Below are positions 42,290-50,156 of a stretch of 64,000 bases of DNA, piece by piece (position 1 is the first letter of the stretch; the number at the start of each line of letters is the position of its first letter). Both the position numbers and the translations under genes were made by a program. The DNA is from Campylobacteraceae bacterium (lineage in GTDB: Bacteria > Campylobacterota > Campylobacteria > Campylobacterales > Sulfurovaceae), in the NCBI GenBank assembly GCA_027100635.1, contig JAMOOQ010000038.1, forward strand, positions 1 to 64,000, given 5' to 3'. Under the pieces are notes generated by a model. It was not told the origin of the DNA and searched no databases. It saw only the letters and a program-made list of their open reading frames with translations.

Positions 42290-43120
42290 ATGATTAAAGA
42301 ATTATTAACAATTGCAGCTCTAAGTAGCTGTTTAACACTAGGTTTACAAGCAGAGGCTCCTGCTAATGCAAAAGCTCCATCAGCTCAAACTACAGCACAG
42401 AGTGCAACTGTAATTAACCTTGCAGGTAAGCAAAGAATGCTAACTCAAAAAATGAGTAAAGAGGTTCTTATGGTTGCAAAAGGTATTAATGCTGATGTAA
42501 ATAGTGCATCTCTTAAAAAAACTGTAGCACTCTTTGATAAGACTCTTAAAGGATTAATTGCTGGTGATGCTAGTTTAAATCTTCCTGCTACAACAGATAA
42601 AGATATTTTGGCTCAACTTCAAGTGGTTTCAGATTTATGGACACCATTTAAAGCAAGTATTGAAAAAGCTGATTTAGCTACTGTTGCATCAACAAATATC
42701 GCTTTACTTAAAAATATGAATAAAGCAGTTGGTATGTTTGCAAAAGCTGGTGGTTCTACACTTAGCCCTGAGATGGCAAAAACAATTAACCTTGCTGGTA
42801 AACAAAGAATGCTAACTCAAAAGATGACGAAAGAGTTACTTTTAATTGCTAATGGAATTGATGTTGATGCGAATACAGTAGCTATTAAAAAGACAGCAGC
42901 ACTTTTTGAATCAACACTTAATGATTTGATTGCTAAATGTAAAAAAGATGAGATTAAAGCACAACTTGGTGTGGTATCAAAACTTTGGGCAGATTATGCA
43001 CCAATCGTAACAAAAGCAGATGTTTCTGAAGCGTCTCTTAAGAGTGCAGATGCTATGAATATTCCTCTATTGAAAAATATGAATAAAGCAGTAAAAATGT
43101 ATGAAGCGTCAGCTAAGTAG
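42290..43120 (+). CDS. Secreted protein with two PilJ (NarX-like sensor) domains
   Basis: A 276-residue protein with a signal peptide (LTIAALSSCLTLGLQA, about 5-21) and two tandem PilJ domains. Both repeat the P-box-like LAGKQRMLTQKMSKE or LAGKQRMLTQKMTKE (about 44 and 169) and end with LLKNMNKAVGMF or LLKNMNKAVKMY. PilJ is the ligand-binding part of NarX-type sensors and chemoreceptors, but here no membrane helix, HAMP or signalling domain follows, so the protein is free in the periplasm. A role in sensing or binding small anions such as nitrate is inference from the family. The neighbouring cytochrome has its own promoter. Confidence 0.83.
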   Translation: MIKELLTIAALSSCLTLGLQAEAPANAKAPSAQTTAQSATVINLAGKQRMLTQKMSKEVLMVAKGINADVNSASLKKTVALFDKTLKGLIAGDASLNLPATTDKDILAQLQVVSDLWTPFKASIEKADLATVASTNIALLKNMNKAVGMFAKAGGSTLSPEMAKTINLAGKQRMLTQKMTKELLLIANGIDVDANTVAIKKTAALFESTLNDLIAKCKKDEIKAQLGVVSKLWADYAPIVTKADVSEASLKSADAMNIPLLKNMNKAVKMYEASAK

Positions 43121-43156
43121 ATTTTATTAATGGTGGAAGAATTCCACCAAAATATT

Positions 43157-43185
43157 GTAGGGGCAATCCTTTATGGTTGCCCTTT
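43157..43185. repeat. Palindromic repeat family B, half copy
   Basis: GTAGGGGCAATCCTTTATGGTTGCCCTT, one unit of the doublet. It lies between the convergent PilJ gene and symporter gene. Confidence 0.7.
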
Positions 43186-43190
43186 ATAAA

Positions 43191-44543
43191 CTATTTTTTA
43201 GTTTGAGTATTATGAATTGCATCTGCAATTATATCTTCACTATTTTGATTAATATGAATCTCTCCTGTTGTTACTCCTGAGTTTGGATTATTAAATATAG
43301 TTTTATCTAACTTTCCTTCACTATTAGCCACAATTGCCGATACTGTTGCATCTCCTGATACATTAACCACAGTTCTAAGCATATCCAAAAGTCTATCTAC
43401 ACCTAAAATTATTGCAATACCTTCAACTGGTAAACCAACTTGAACAAATACCATTGATAACATAATAAGTCCAACTCCAGGAACTCCTGCTGTTCCAATA
43501 GAAGCTAAGATTGACATCATAATTACAGTTAAATATCCTGTTAATCCAAGTTCAACTCCATACATATTAGCAATAAATACAGTTGCAACCCCTTGCATAA
43601 TCGCCGTTCCATCCATATTTATGGTCGCTCCAAAAGGTACAGTAAAAGAGGCAACAGAATTATCTACACCAACTTTTCCTGTTACAGTTTGTAAAGTTAC
43701 AGGGATTGTTGCATTTGAACTTGATGTTGAAAATGCGAAAACTTGAACTGCTCTAAGTTTTTTTAAAAAAAGTATAGGATTAAGATTTGTAAATAGTTTA
43801 AATAACACCATTTGAGTAACTAAAAGATGAATTGATAAAGCTAAAACAAGAGTAAAAACATACCCACTAAGTTCTATTAGCATACTAAATCCAAGCATTG
43901 CAACTGCTTTTGTTAATATTGCAAAAACTGCGTAAGGTCCAATTGCCATCACCATATTTACCATATTCATCATAACTTCATTAATAACTTCAATTCCAAC
44001 TGCAATTGGTTTTGCTTTTTCTCCTACCATTAATAATGCGATTCCAAAGAATATTGCAAAAAAGATAATCTGTAACATATTTCCAGTGGTTAATGCTTCA
44101 AAAATATTACTAGGAACAATATTTATTAAAACTTCACTTAAAGCAGGTGCTTCTTTTGCCGTAAATTCTGCTGTACTTGTTTGTTCAGCTCCAACCCCTG
44201 GGTTTATTATTAAAGCCACACCAATAGCAGTTGCAATTGCTAAAGCTGTTGTCATTATATATAAAGCAAATGATTTTAATCCAACTTTTCCTAATGTATT
44301 CACATTTCCTATACCTAAAACTCCAGATAATAATGAAAATAAAACTAATGGAGCAACAAGCATTTTTAACATAGTGATAAAAATATCAGCAATGATTGTA
44401 AAAAGACCCAATATTATATATTCATTGACAAATGAACCCTCATAATTAATCCCTGTGTAGTTGATAATTAAACCAACAATAATACCTAAAAGCATACTAA
44501 ATAAGAATTTAGCAGTTAAGCTCATATCTTTAAGTTTTTGCAT
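43191..44543 (-). CDS. Sodium:dicarboxylate symporter (DctA/GltP family)
   Basis: Secondary transporter for C4-dicarboxylates or acidic amino acids with Na+ or H+. The 450-residue protein has eight helices plus two re-entrant loops: the first with SSSNATIPVTLQ (S-rich), the ion site NMDGTAIMQGV, and the second re-entrant loop MMSILASIGTAGVPGVG, then the substrate site DRLLDMLRTVVNVSGDA. Substrate cannot be told from sequence; aspartate/glutamate or malate/fumarate are equally possible. The maeB gene at 48734 would use malate. Confidence 0.92.
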   Translation of the reverse strand: MQKLKDMSLTAKFLFSMLLGIIVGLIINYTGINYEGSFVNEYIILGLFTIIADIFITMLKMLVAPLVLFSLLSGVLGIGNVNTLGKVGLKSFALYIMTTALAIATAIGVALIINPGVGAEQTSTAEFTAKEAPALSEVLINIVPSNIFEALTTGNMLQIIFFAIFFGIALLMVGEKAKPIAVGIEVINEVMMNMVNMVMAIGPYAVFAILTKAVAMLGFSMLIELSGYVFTLVLALSIHLLVTQMVLFKLFTNLNPILFLKKLRAVQVFAFSTSSSNATIPVTLQTVTGKVGVDNSVASFTVPFGATINMDGTAIMQGVATVFIANMYGVELGLTGYLTVIMMSILASIGTAGVPGVGLIMLSMVFVQVGLPVEGIAIILGVDRLLDMLRTVVNVSGDATVSAIVANSEGKLDKTIFNNPNSGVTTGEIHINQNSEDIIADAIHNTQTKK

Positions 44544-44662
44544 ATTTTTCTTCCTCTTATAAAATTATAATAGATTATAGGTATTTTGTCTTTAAAATCA
44601 TCTTGATATAAGGGAGTAGTTGAGATAATACGCTTAATTTAGATATAAAGGAGATAATATTT

Positions 44663-45448
44663 ATGGATTTTTTAGTATGGAATGTTGATCCAAATATTTT
44701 TAGTGTTGGAAGTATTACTATTAGATGGTATGGTTTGCTATTTGCTTTATCTTTTATAATGGCGATTAAAATAATGGAATGGGTATTTAAAAAAGAGGGT
44801 AAAAAGGTTGAAGATGTTGATACTCTTTTGATTTATATGATGATTGGAACAATTGCAGGAGCAAGACTAGGACATTGTTTATTTTATGACCCAATATATT
44901 ATTTTAGTAATCCTCTTAAATTTTTAGCAGTTTGGGAAGGTGGATTAGCTAGTCATGGTGGTGCAATTGGGATAATATTAGCTGGGTATATATTTGCAAA
45001 AAAATTAAACTATAATTTTATTTGGTTACTAGATAGAATTGTTATACCAGCAGTATTATCAGGATTTTTTATTAGATTAGGAAATCTTTTTAACTCAGAA
45101 ATTTTAGGTTCACAAAGTAATTTACCATGGGCTATAATCTTTCAAAGGATTGATAATATTCCTAGACATCCTGTGCAAGTTTATGAGTCAATTAGTTATT
45201 TAATAATATTTACTATTTTATTTTCAACTTATAAAAAATATGGCACAAAATTAAAAGAGGGATTTTTATTTGGTCTTTTTATGGTTACAGTATTTACAGC
45301 AAGGTTTATTTTAGAATTTATAAAAGTAAAACAATCAGCTTATGGAAATGATTTTGGTATTAGTACAGGACAATTTCTAAGTCTTCCATTTATTATATTA
45401 GGACTCTATATGATTTTTCTATATAAAAGTAAAGAAGATAATGGTTAA
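44663..45448 (+). CDS. lgt: Prolipoprotein diacylglyceryl transferase
   Basis: Inner-membrane enzyme that attaches diacylglycerol to the lipobox Cys of prelipoproteins such as BamD and the thioredoxin lipoproteins here. The 261-residue protein has seven hydrophobic segments and the signature GARLGHCLFYDP, then EGGLASHGGAIG, the conserved Arg/Asn region RLGNLFNSEILG, and HPVQVYESI. Its end overlaps the Sel1 gene by 8 bases. Confidence 0.95.
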   Translation: MDFLVWNVDPNIFSVGSITIRWYGLLFALSFIMAIKIMEWVFKKEGKKVEDVDTLLIYMMIGTIAGARLGHCLFYDPIYYFSNPLKFLAVWEGGLASHGGAIGIILAGYIFAKKLNYNFIWLLDRIVIPAVLSGFFIRLGNLFNSEILGSQSNLPWAIIFQRIDNIPRHPVQVYESISYLIIFTILFSTYKKYGTKLKEGFLFGLFMVTVFTARFILEFIKVKQSAYGNDFGISTGQFLSLPFIILGLYMIFLYKSKEDNG

Positions 45449-46268
45449 ATTAAATGTAAATAAGATACTTGGTAGGACTTTAGTCTTTGGTATTATAGTT
45501 ATTTTTACAGTTGTTATTACAGCAGATAATAGATTTGAGAATGCTATTAAGGTTTACTATAAGCAAAAAAAATATAGACTTGCCGCATCTTTATTTAAAG
45601 AATCTATTAAAGATAATGAAATTCAAAAGGTTCAATCATATTATTACTTAGGTTATATGTATGCAAAAGGTTTGGGTGTTGAATCTAATATAGATAGAGC
45701 AATATATCTAACAAAACAAGCAGCTAAAAAAAATCATATTAGAGCAGAAGTAAATTTAGCATATTTATATATTAAAAGAGGTTTAAATAATGATTGGAAA
45801 GAGGCAATCAAGTGGCTTCAAAAAGCATCAAAATCTGGAGATTCTCAGGCTCAAAAGAGTTTGGGGATTTTATATTATAATGGAAAAGTTATTTCACAAG
45901 ATTATAAAAAAGCCTTTTTTTGGCTTCAAAAATCAGCATCTCAAAAAGATAACTATGCAATGATGTATCTTGCTTATTTATATATAGATGCAAAAGGTGT
46001 AAAACAAGATTATACAAAAGCTAAATATTGGTTTGATAAATCATCATCACTAAATGAATCTAAAAATGCTTTGGGTGTAATTTACTATAAAGGTCTTGGA
46101 GTTAAACAAGACTATAATGAAGCTCTAAAATATTTTAAAGAAAGTGCTAAAAATAAAAATCCTGATAGTTTAAAGTATATATCTCTAATTTATTATTATG
46201 GTTATGGGGTTAAAAAAGATAGGATAAAAGCTTATAAATATTGGTCAAAATATAATGTTAATAAATAA
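45441..46268 (+). CDS. Sel1/TPR-like repeat protein, secreted
   Basis: A 275-residue protein with an N-terminal membrane segment (about 12-30, LVFGIIVIFTVVITA) and about six Sel1 repeats (QSYYYLGYMYAKGLGVESNI, AQKSLGILYYNGKVISQDY, NALGVIYYKGLGVKQDY and others). Such proteins act as scaffolds for protein-protein contact. The start lies inside the lgt end, so the two are coupled. Confidence 0.85.
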   Translation: MVKLNVNKILGRTLVFGIIVIFTVVITADNRFENAIKVYYKQKKYRLAASLFKESIKDNEIQKVQSYYYLGYMYAKGLGVESNIDRAIYLTKQAAKKNHIRAEVNLAYLYIKRGLNNDWKEAIKWLQKASKSGDSQAQKSLGILYYNGKVISQDYKKAFFWLQKSASQKDNYAMMYLAYLYIDAKGVKQDYTKAKYWFDKSSSLNESKNALGVIYYKGLGVKQDYNEALKYFKESAKNKNPDSLKYISLIYYYGYGVKKDRIKAYKYWSKYNVNK

Positions 46269-46269
46269 A

Positions 46270-46360
46270 ATTTAGTAGCACCCGAAAGATAAATTATTAT
46301 TATTTGCGAATTATTTAAGGAGTCGTGAATTATATATAAATCTATGTAAGGTGCTAAACT
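46270..46360. other. Small imperfect inverted-repeat structure
   Basis: TAGCACC (46276-46282) and GGTGCTA (46350-46356) enclose about 67 AT-rich bases, with weaker pairing inside. It could be a small structured RNA, a short insertion (MITE-like) or the hairpin of a terminator for the Sel1 gene, which ends at 46268. The remaining 90 bases up to the exonuclease gene show nothing further. Confidence 0.35.
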
Positions 46361-46452
46361 TTAGAAAAAACATATATTGCCTTTTACTGATTGTATTATA
46401 CAAATAAAGGATTAATAGTTTGTAAATGAAGTTATATTTATGATAAATTAAC

Positions 46453-47244
46453 TTAAGATTTAGCTTTAGATTTTCTATTTTTTCTATTTGAAACAGTAAA
46501 TTGAACTAATTCATCTGTAGTTTTAACATAATCAGGAATTGTCTCTAAACTTTTTTGCATCACAATATAAGCAGAATAAGCATCACTATATGCTCGGTGA
46601 TGATTTGCTGACTCTATATTTAGCAATTCATTAAGATATGCCAAACCATATTTTGGACTCTCAAATGTTCTTCTTGCCAAATCAATTGTACATAATTTTG
46701 CATTACCAATAGAACCAAGTCCAAACCTTTCAAAAGAGTGATTTAAAAATGAAAAATCAAAACTTACATTATGAGCCACAAAAATGGAATCTTTCATAAA
46801 TAATTTCAACTTTTCTAATCCATCTTTAATTGGTGGTGCATCTATTAAATCTTCTATCTCAATATGTGTTATTTTCGTAATATATTCTGGAATATAGGTG
46901 CATTGAACAAATGTTTCAAATTTATCTATAATTTCTCCATCTTGAACAATCATTGCACCAATTTCAATCACTTGAGAATCAGTTGGCTTACTCCCATTTG
47001 TTTCAATATCAAGTATACAAAATTTTTGAACCTCATAATCTGTAAACATAGTTCTTAAGATAAACTCATTTGTATCTTCATCCTCTTCAATAGGATAACC
47101 CGAACTTTGCAGAATCAAAAAGATACTATAAGTATCTGTAAATAACATTGTATTTTTTTGCATCAATGCTTCAAATTGTTCAAAACTCAATCTTCCACTA
47201 TTTTTTCTAAATGATGCTGTTAGATTATTAAATATATTTTGCAT
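46453..47244 (-). CDS. DEDDh 3'-5' exonuclease (DNA polymerase III epsilon-like)
   Basis: A 263-residue exonuclease. The DEDDh motifs are FCILDIETNGSKPT (D and E), HNVSFDFSFL and HHRAYSDAYS (H and D). The N-terminal 90 residues are an additional domain with no known motif; the C-terminus is basic (NRKNRKSKAKS). A TTG start at 47259 is an alternative, but an ATG at 47244 is available; the gene overlaps the end of trpF by 17 bases from the ATG. Probably a repair or polymerase-associated exonuclease; true DnaQ cannot be claimed. Confidence 0.85.
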   Translation of the reverse strand: MQNIFNNLTASFRKNSGRLSFEQFEALMQKNTMLFTDTYSIFLILQSSGYPIEEDEDTNEFILRTMFTDYEVQKFCILDIETNGSKPTDSQVIEIGAMIVQDGEIIDKFETFVQCTYIPEYITKITHIEIEDLIDAPPIKDGLEKLKLFMKDSIFVAHNVSFDFSFLNHSFERFGLGSIGNAKLCTIDLARRTFESPKYGLAYLNELLNIESANHHRAYSDAYSAYIVMQKSLETIPDYVKTTDELVQFTVSNRKNRKSKAKS

Positions 47245-47821
47245 TTTGTATAAACTCAATTACCTTTTTTTTATCTTTTTTACCTTTATAGACCTCTGTA
47301 GATGAACTTACATCTACGCCATAAAACTTATAACTAATTGTATCAGATACATTTAAACCATCCAATCCACCAGCTAATATTATTTTAGAGCAATCAACAT
47401 CTCTAAACCACTCTAAATTTAACCTTTTTCCACTTCCACCATAAGCTTCACAATAAGCATCTACTAGTCTATATTCATCTTGATAGTTTAAAATATCTTT
47501 TGCCTCTTGAACTCTTATTACTTTTATATATGGAACAAAAAGTTGTTCATATAACTCACTAGGTGCTTCAAAATGAATTTGAGCTAAAGTACAACCTGAT
47601 TCTTGCATATATGAATTAATTATTTGAGCATCAACATTTACAAAAAGTCCAACTTTCTCAACAAATGGTGGTAATTTATCTATTATAACTTTAGCATCTT
47701 TTGGAGAGATATATCGTGGTGATTTTTCATAAAATACAAATCCTAAAGCATCTGCCCCAGCTTCTATTGAGATTATAGCATCTTCTAAGTTAGTAATACC
47801 ACAAATCTTAACTCTATTCAT
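47228..47821 (-). CDS. trpF: Phosphoribosylanthranilate isomerase
   Basis: Third step of tryptophan synthesis, converting phosphoribosylanthranilate to CdRP. The 197-residue TIM barrel has VKICGITNLEDA with the catalytic Cys, GADALGFVFYEKSPRYISP, LAQIHFE, and ILAGGLDGLNV with the catalytic-site GG, ending with GVDVSSSTEV. It follows rpe directly; both share the ribulose-phosphate barrel. The exonuclease gene overlaps its end. Confidence 0.94.
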   Translation of the reverse strand: MNRVKICGITNLEDAIISIEAGADALGFVFYEKSPRYISPKDAKVIIDKLPPFVEKVGLFVNVDAQIINSYMQESGCTLAQIHFEAPSELYEQLFVPYIKVIRVQEAKDILNYQDEYRLVDAYCEAYGGSGKRLNLEWFRDVDCSKIILAGGLDGLNVSDTISYKFYGVDVSSSTEVYKGKKDKKKVIEFIQNAKYI

Positions 47822-48462
47822 TATTTAATAGACTCTATCGCTTTTTTATATCCATCTGGATGATTAAATACAAATGACCCTGCTACAACAACATCAACTC
47901 CAGCATCTTTTAACTCTTGAATATTTGAATCATTCACTCCACCATCAACTTGAATTAAACAGTTTGGATTTTTCTTTTCTATCAAAGCTTTTAATTTTTT
48001 GGCTTTTTCAACTACACTAGATATAAACTTTTGCCCACCAAATCCAGGATTAACACTCATTAGTAATACCATATCTAAATCTTCTATTAAATACTCTATC
48101 GCTTCTGGTGGAGTATGAGGATTTAAAACAACAGCAGGAGATATTTCTAAACCTCTAATTTTTTGAATTAATCTATGAGGATGCTTTTCCTCTTCTATAT
48201 GGAAAGATATATATTTAGGATTAAATGGGGTAAATAAGTCTACAAAAAAAGAGTTATTTTCTACCATTAAATGAATATCAAGAGGCTTTGTTGCCACTTT
48301 TGCCACAGCAGAAACCACAACTGGACCGATAGTAAGATTTGGCACAAAGTGACCATCCATAACATCAACATGAACTAAGTCACATCCTGCTTCACAAATT
48401 GCATTTACATCACGAGAAAGATTGCCAAAATCGGCAGATAATATACTTGGAGCTATTAACAT
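47821..48462 (-). CDS. rpe: Ribulose-phosphate 3-epimerase
   Basis: Interconverts ribulose-5-phosphate and xylulose-5-phosphate. The 213-residue TIM barrel has IAPSILSADFGNL, HVDVMDGHFVPNLTIGP with metal-binding His and Asp, LDIHLMVE, MSVNPGFGGQ and QVDGGVN. It shares one base with the start of trpF. Confidence 0.96.
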   Translation of the reverse strand: MLIAPSILSADFGNLSRDVNAICEAGCDLVHVDVMDGHFVPNLTIGPVVVSAVAKVATKPLDIHLMVENNSFFVDLFTPFNPKYISFHIEEEKHPHRLIQKIRGLEISPAVVLNPHTPPEAIEYLIEDLDMVLLMSVNPGFGGQKFISSVVEKAKKLKALIEKKNPNCLIQVDGGVNDSNIQELKDAGVDVVVAGSFVFNHPDGYKKAIESIK

Positions 48463-48546
48463 TAATTATCCATTTATTTTTATTTAATATTTTATAGAGA
48501 TTATACCATATATTTATTTTTTAAGATAGAGTTTTATATTTTTAAG

Positions 48547-48631
48547 TGGTACCAGCACCCGGATTCGAACCGGGACGCCCGAAAGCGGGGGATTTTGAAT
48601 CCCCTAAGTCTACCAATTCCATCATGCTGGC
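48547..48631 (-). tRNA. tRNA-Leu, anticodon CAA
   Basis: On the minus strand the acceptor GCCAGCA pairs with TGCTGGT, and CCA is encoded (48547-48549). The anticodon stem GGGGA/TCCCC encloses TTCAAAA, giving CAA. It has a long variable arm and a GGTTCGAAT T-loop. The -10-like TATAAT on the minus strand at 48648-48653 could be its promoter. Confidence 0.96.
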
Positions 48632-48698
48632 TCTTTTGTAGACTGTAATTATATCCAAGATAATCTTAAATTTCATACTATTTATAATAAAAATTAGA

Positions 48699-48704
48699 TA
48701 AAAT
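48699..48704 (+). promoter_or_regulatory. -10 box of maeB
   Basis: TAAAAT in TTAGATAAAATGTC, 30 bases before the GTG start at 48734. Confidence 0.4.
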
Positions 48705-48733
48705 GTCAAAAAATCAATAATAAGGAACATATA

Positions 48734-49990
48734 GTGGCAAATAGTAAAGAGAGCGTATTAGAATATCATAATGGTGGGAAGATTGGTATCACTACAACTA
48801 AACCTTGTGATACACAAGAGGATTTATCAAAAGCTTATACCCCAGGTGTGGCAATTCCATGTTTAGAAATTCAAAAAGATGAAAGCTTAGCATATAATTA
48901 CACAAACAAAGGAAATCTTGTAGCAGTTATTACAGATGGAACAGCAGTTTTAGGACTTGGTGATATTGGTGCATTGGCAGGTAAGCCTGTGATGGAGGGT
49001 AAGTCAGTTCTATTTAAAAAGTTTGCAAATGTGGATGCTTTTGATATAGAATTAGATGAGAAAGATGAAGATAAAATCATAGAAATTTGTCGGGCAATTT
49101 CTCCAACTTTTGGTGGAATAAACCTTGAAGATATAAAAGCTCCAAAATGTTTTGAGATAGAAACTAAACTTCAAGAGATGTTAGATATTCCAGTATTTCA
49201 CGATGACCAACATGGAACAGCTATTATTACAACAGCAGGACTTATTAACGCTTTAGAGGTTACAGGGAAAAATATAGAAGATATCAAAATTGTAGTAAAT
49301 GGAGCAGGTGCTGCAGGAATATCTTGTGCTAAAATGTATAAGAAATTAGGTGTAAAGCATATTGTAATGTGTGATAGTAAAGGTGTAATTTCAACTTCAA
49401 GAGAAGATTTAAACAAATATAAGCAAGAGTTTGCAATAGATACAGAAGCTAAAACTTTAGATGATGCAATTGATGGTGCTGATATGTTTTTGGGGCTAAG
49501 TAGTGCAGGTGCATTAAAAAAACCGATGGTAGCTAAGATGGCAAAAGACCCAATTATATTCGCACTTGCTAATCCAACACCAGAGATTTCACCTTATGAA
49601 GTAGTAGAAGTTAGAGATGATGTAATAATGGGAACAGGAAGAAGTGATTTCCCCAATCAAGTTAATAATGTTTTAGGTTTTCCATTTATATTTAGAGGTG
49701 CATTAGATGTACGAGCTAGAAAAGTAACAGAAAATATGAAAATGGCAGCGGCAAATGCTTTGGCTCAACTTGCAAAAGAGCCAATATCAGATGATGTAAA
49801 AAAAGCTTATAACAATCCTGATATGGAATTTGGCAAAAATCATATTATCCCAACACCATTTAATAGAGATGTGTTAGTATGGGTAGCATCAGCTGTGGCA
49901 AAATCAGCAGTTGAAGATGGCGTAGCAAGAGTTAAGAACTATAATCATAATGAATATAAAGCTAAACTTAGAGCGATGATTAATAACTAA
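48734..49990 (+). CDS. maeB: NAD(P)-dependent malic enzyme
   Basis: Oxidatively decarboxylates malate to pyruvate. The 418-residue protein has the short bacterial form without the C-terminal phosphotransacetylase domain. Motifs: [15 protein letters not shown], the metal site [30 protein letters not shown], the nucleotide site [14 protein letters not shown], and [10 protein letters not shown] with [12 protein letters not shown]. It starts at GTG, with AAGGA at a good distance. Cofactor preference is not clear. Confidence 0.93.
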   Translation: MANSKESVLEYHNGGKIGITTTKPCDTQEDLSKAYTPGVAIPCLEIQKDESLAYNYTNKGNLVAVITDGTAVLGLGDIGALAGKPVMEGKSVLFKKFANVDAFDIELDEKDEDKIIEICRAISPTFGGINLEDIKAPKCFEIETKLQEMLDIPVFHDDQHGTAIITTAGLINALEVTGKNIEDIKIVVNGAGAAGISCAKMYKKLGVKHIVMCDSKGVISTSREDLNKYKQEFAIDTEAKTLDDAIDGADMFLGLSSAGALKKPMVAKMAKDPIIFALANPTPEISPYEVVEVRDDVIMGTGRSDFPNQVNNVLGFPFIFRGALDVRARKVTENMKMAAANALAQLAKEPISDDVKKAYNNPDMEFGKNHIIPTPFNRDVLVWVASAVAKSAVEDGVARVKNYNHNEYKAKLRAMINN

Positions 49991-50011
49991 ATAACTTTCA
50001 AATGATGTTAA

Positions 50012-50074
50012 AGAGCAACCATAAAGGATGCCCCTACGAAATAAAACTGTAAAGGTGCCTCTTGTGGCTACTCT
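50012..50074. repeat. Palindromic doublet repeat family B, copy 3
   Basis: AGAGCAACCATAAAGGATGC-CCCTAC (50012-50037), a short gap, and GTAAAGGTGCC...GGCTACTCT (50049-50074). More degenerate than the copies at 8166 and 23176. It lies between maeB and polA. Confidence 0.7.
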
Positions 50075-50156
50075 AAAAAAATTATAGTTTCTCAAATTTT
50101 ATCATATTATAAAAGATATAAAGGTAAAATTCATAAAAAATTAGGTTACTTATTAA

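Noticed and set aside
48542-48730. 62-codon frame on the minus strand ending in GSNPGAGTT
   Set aside because: It runs through tRNA-Leu(CAA); the tRNA explains the sequence.
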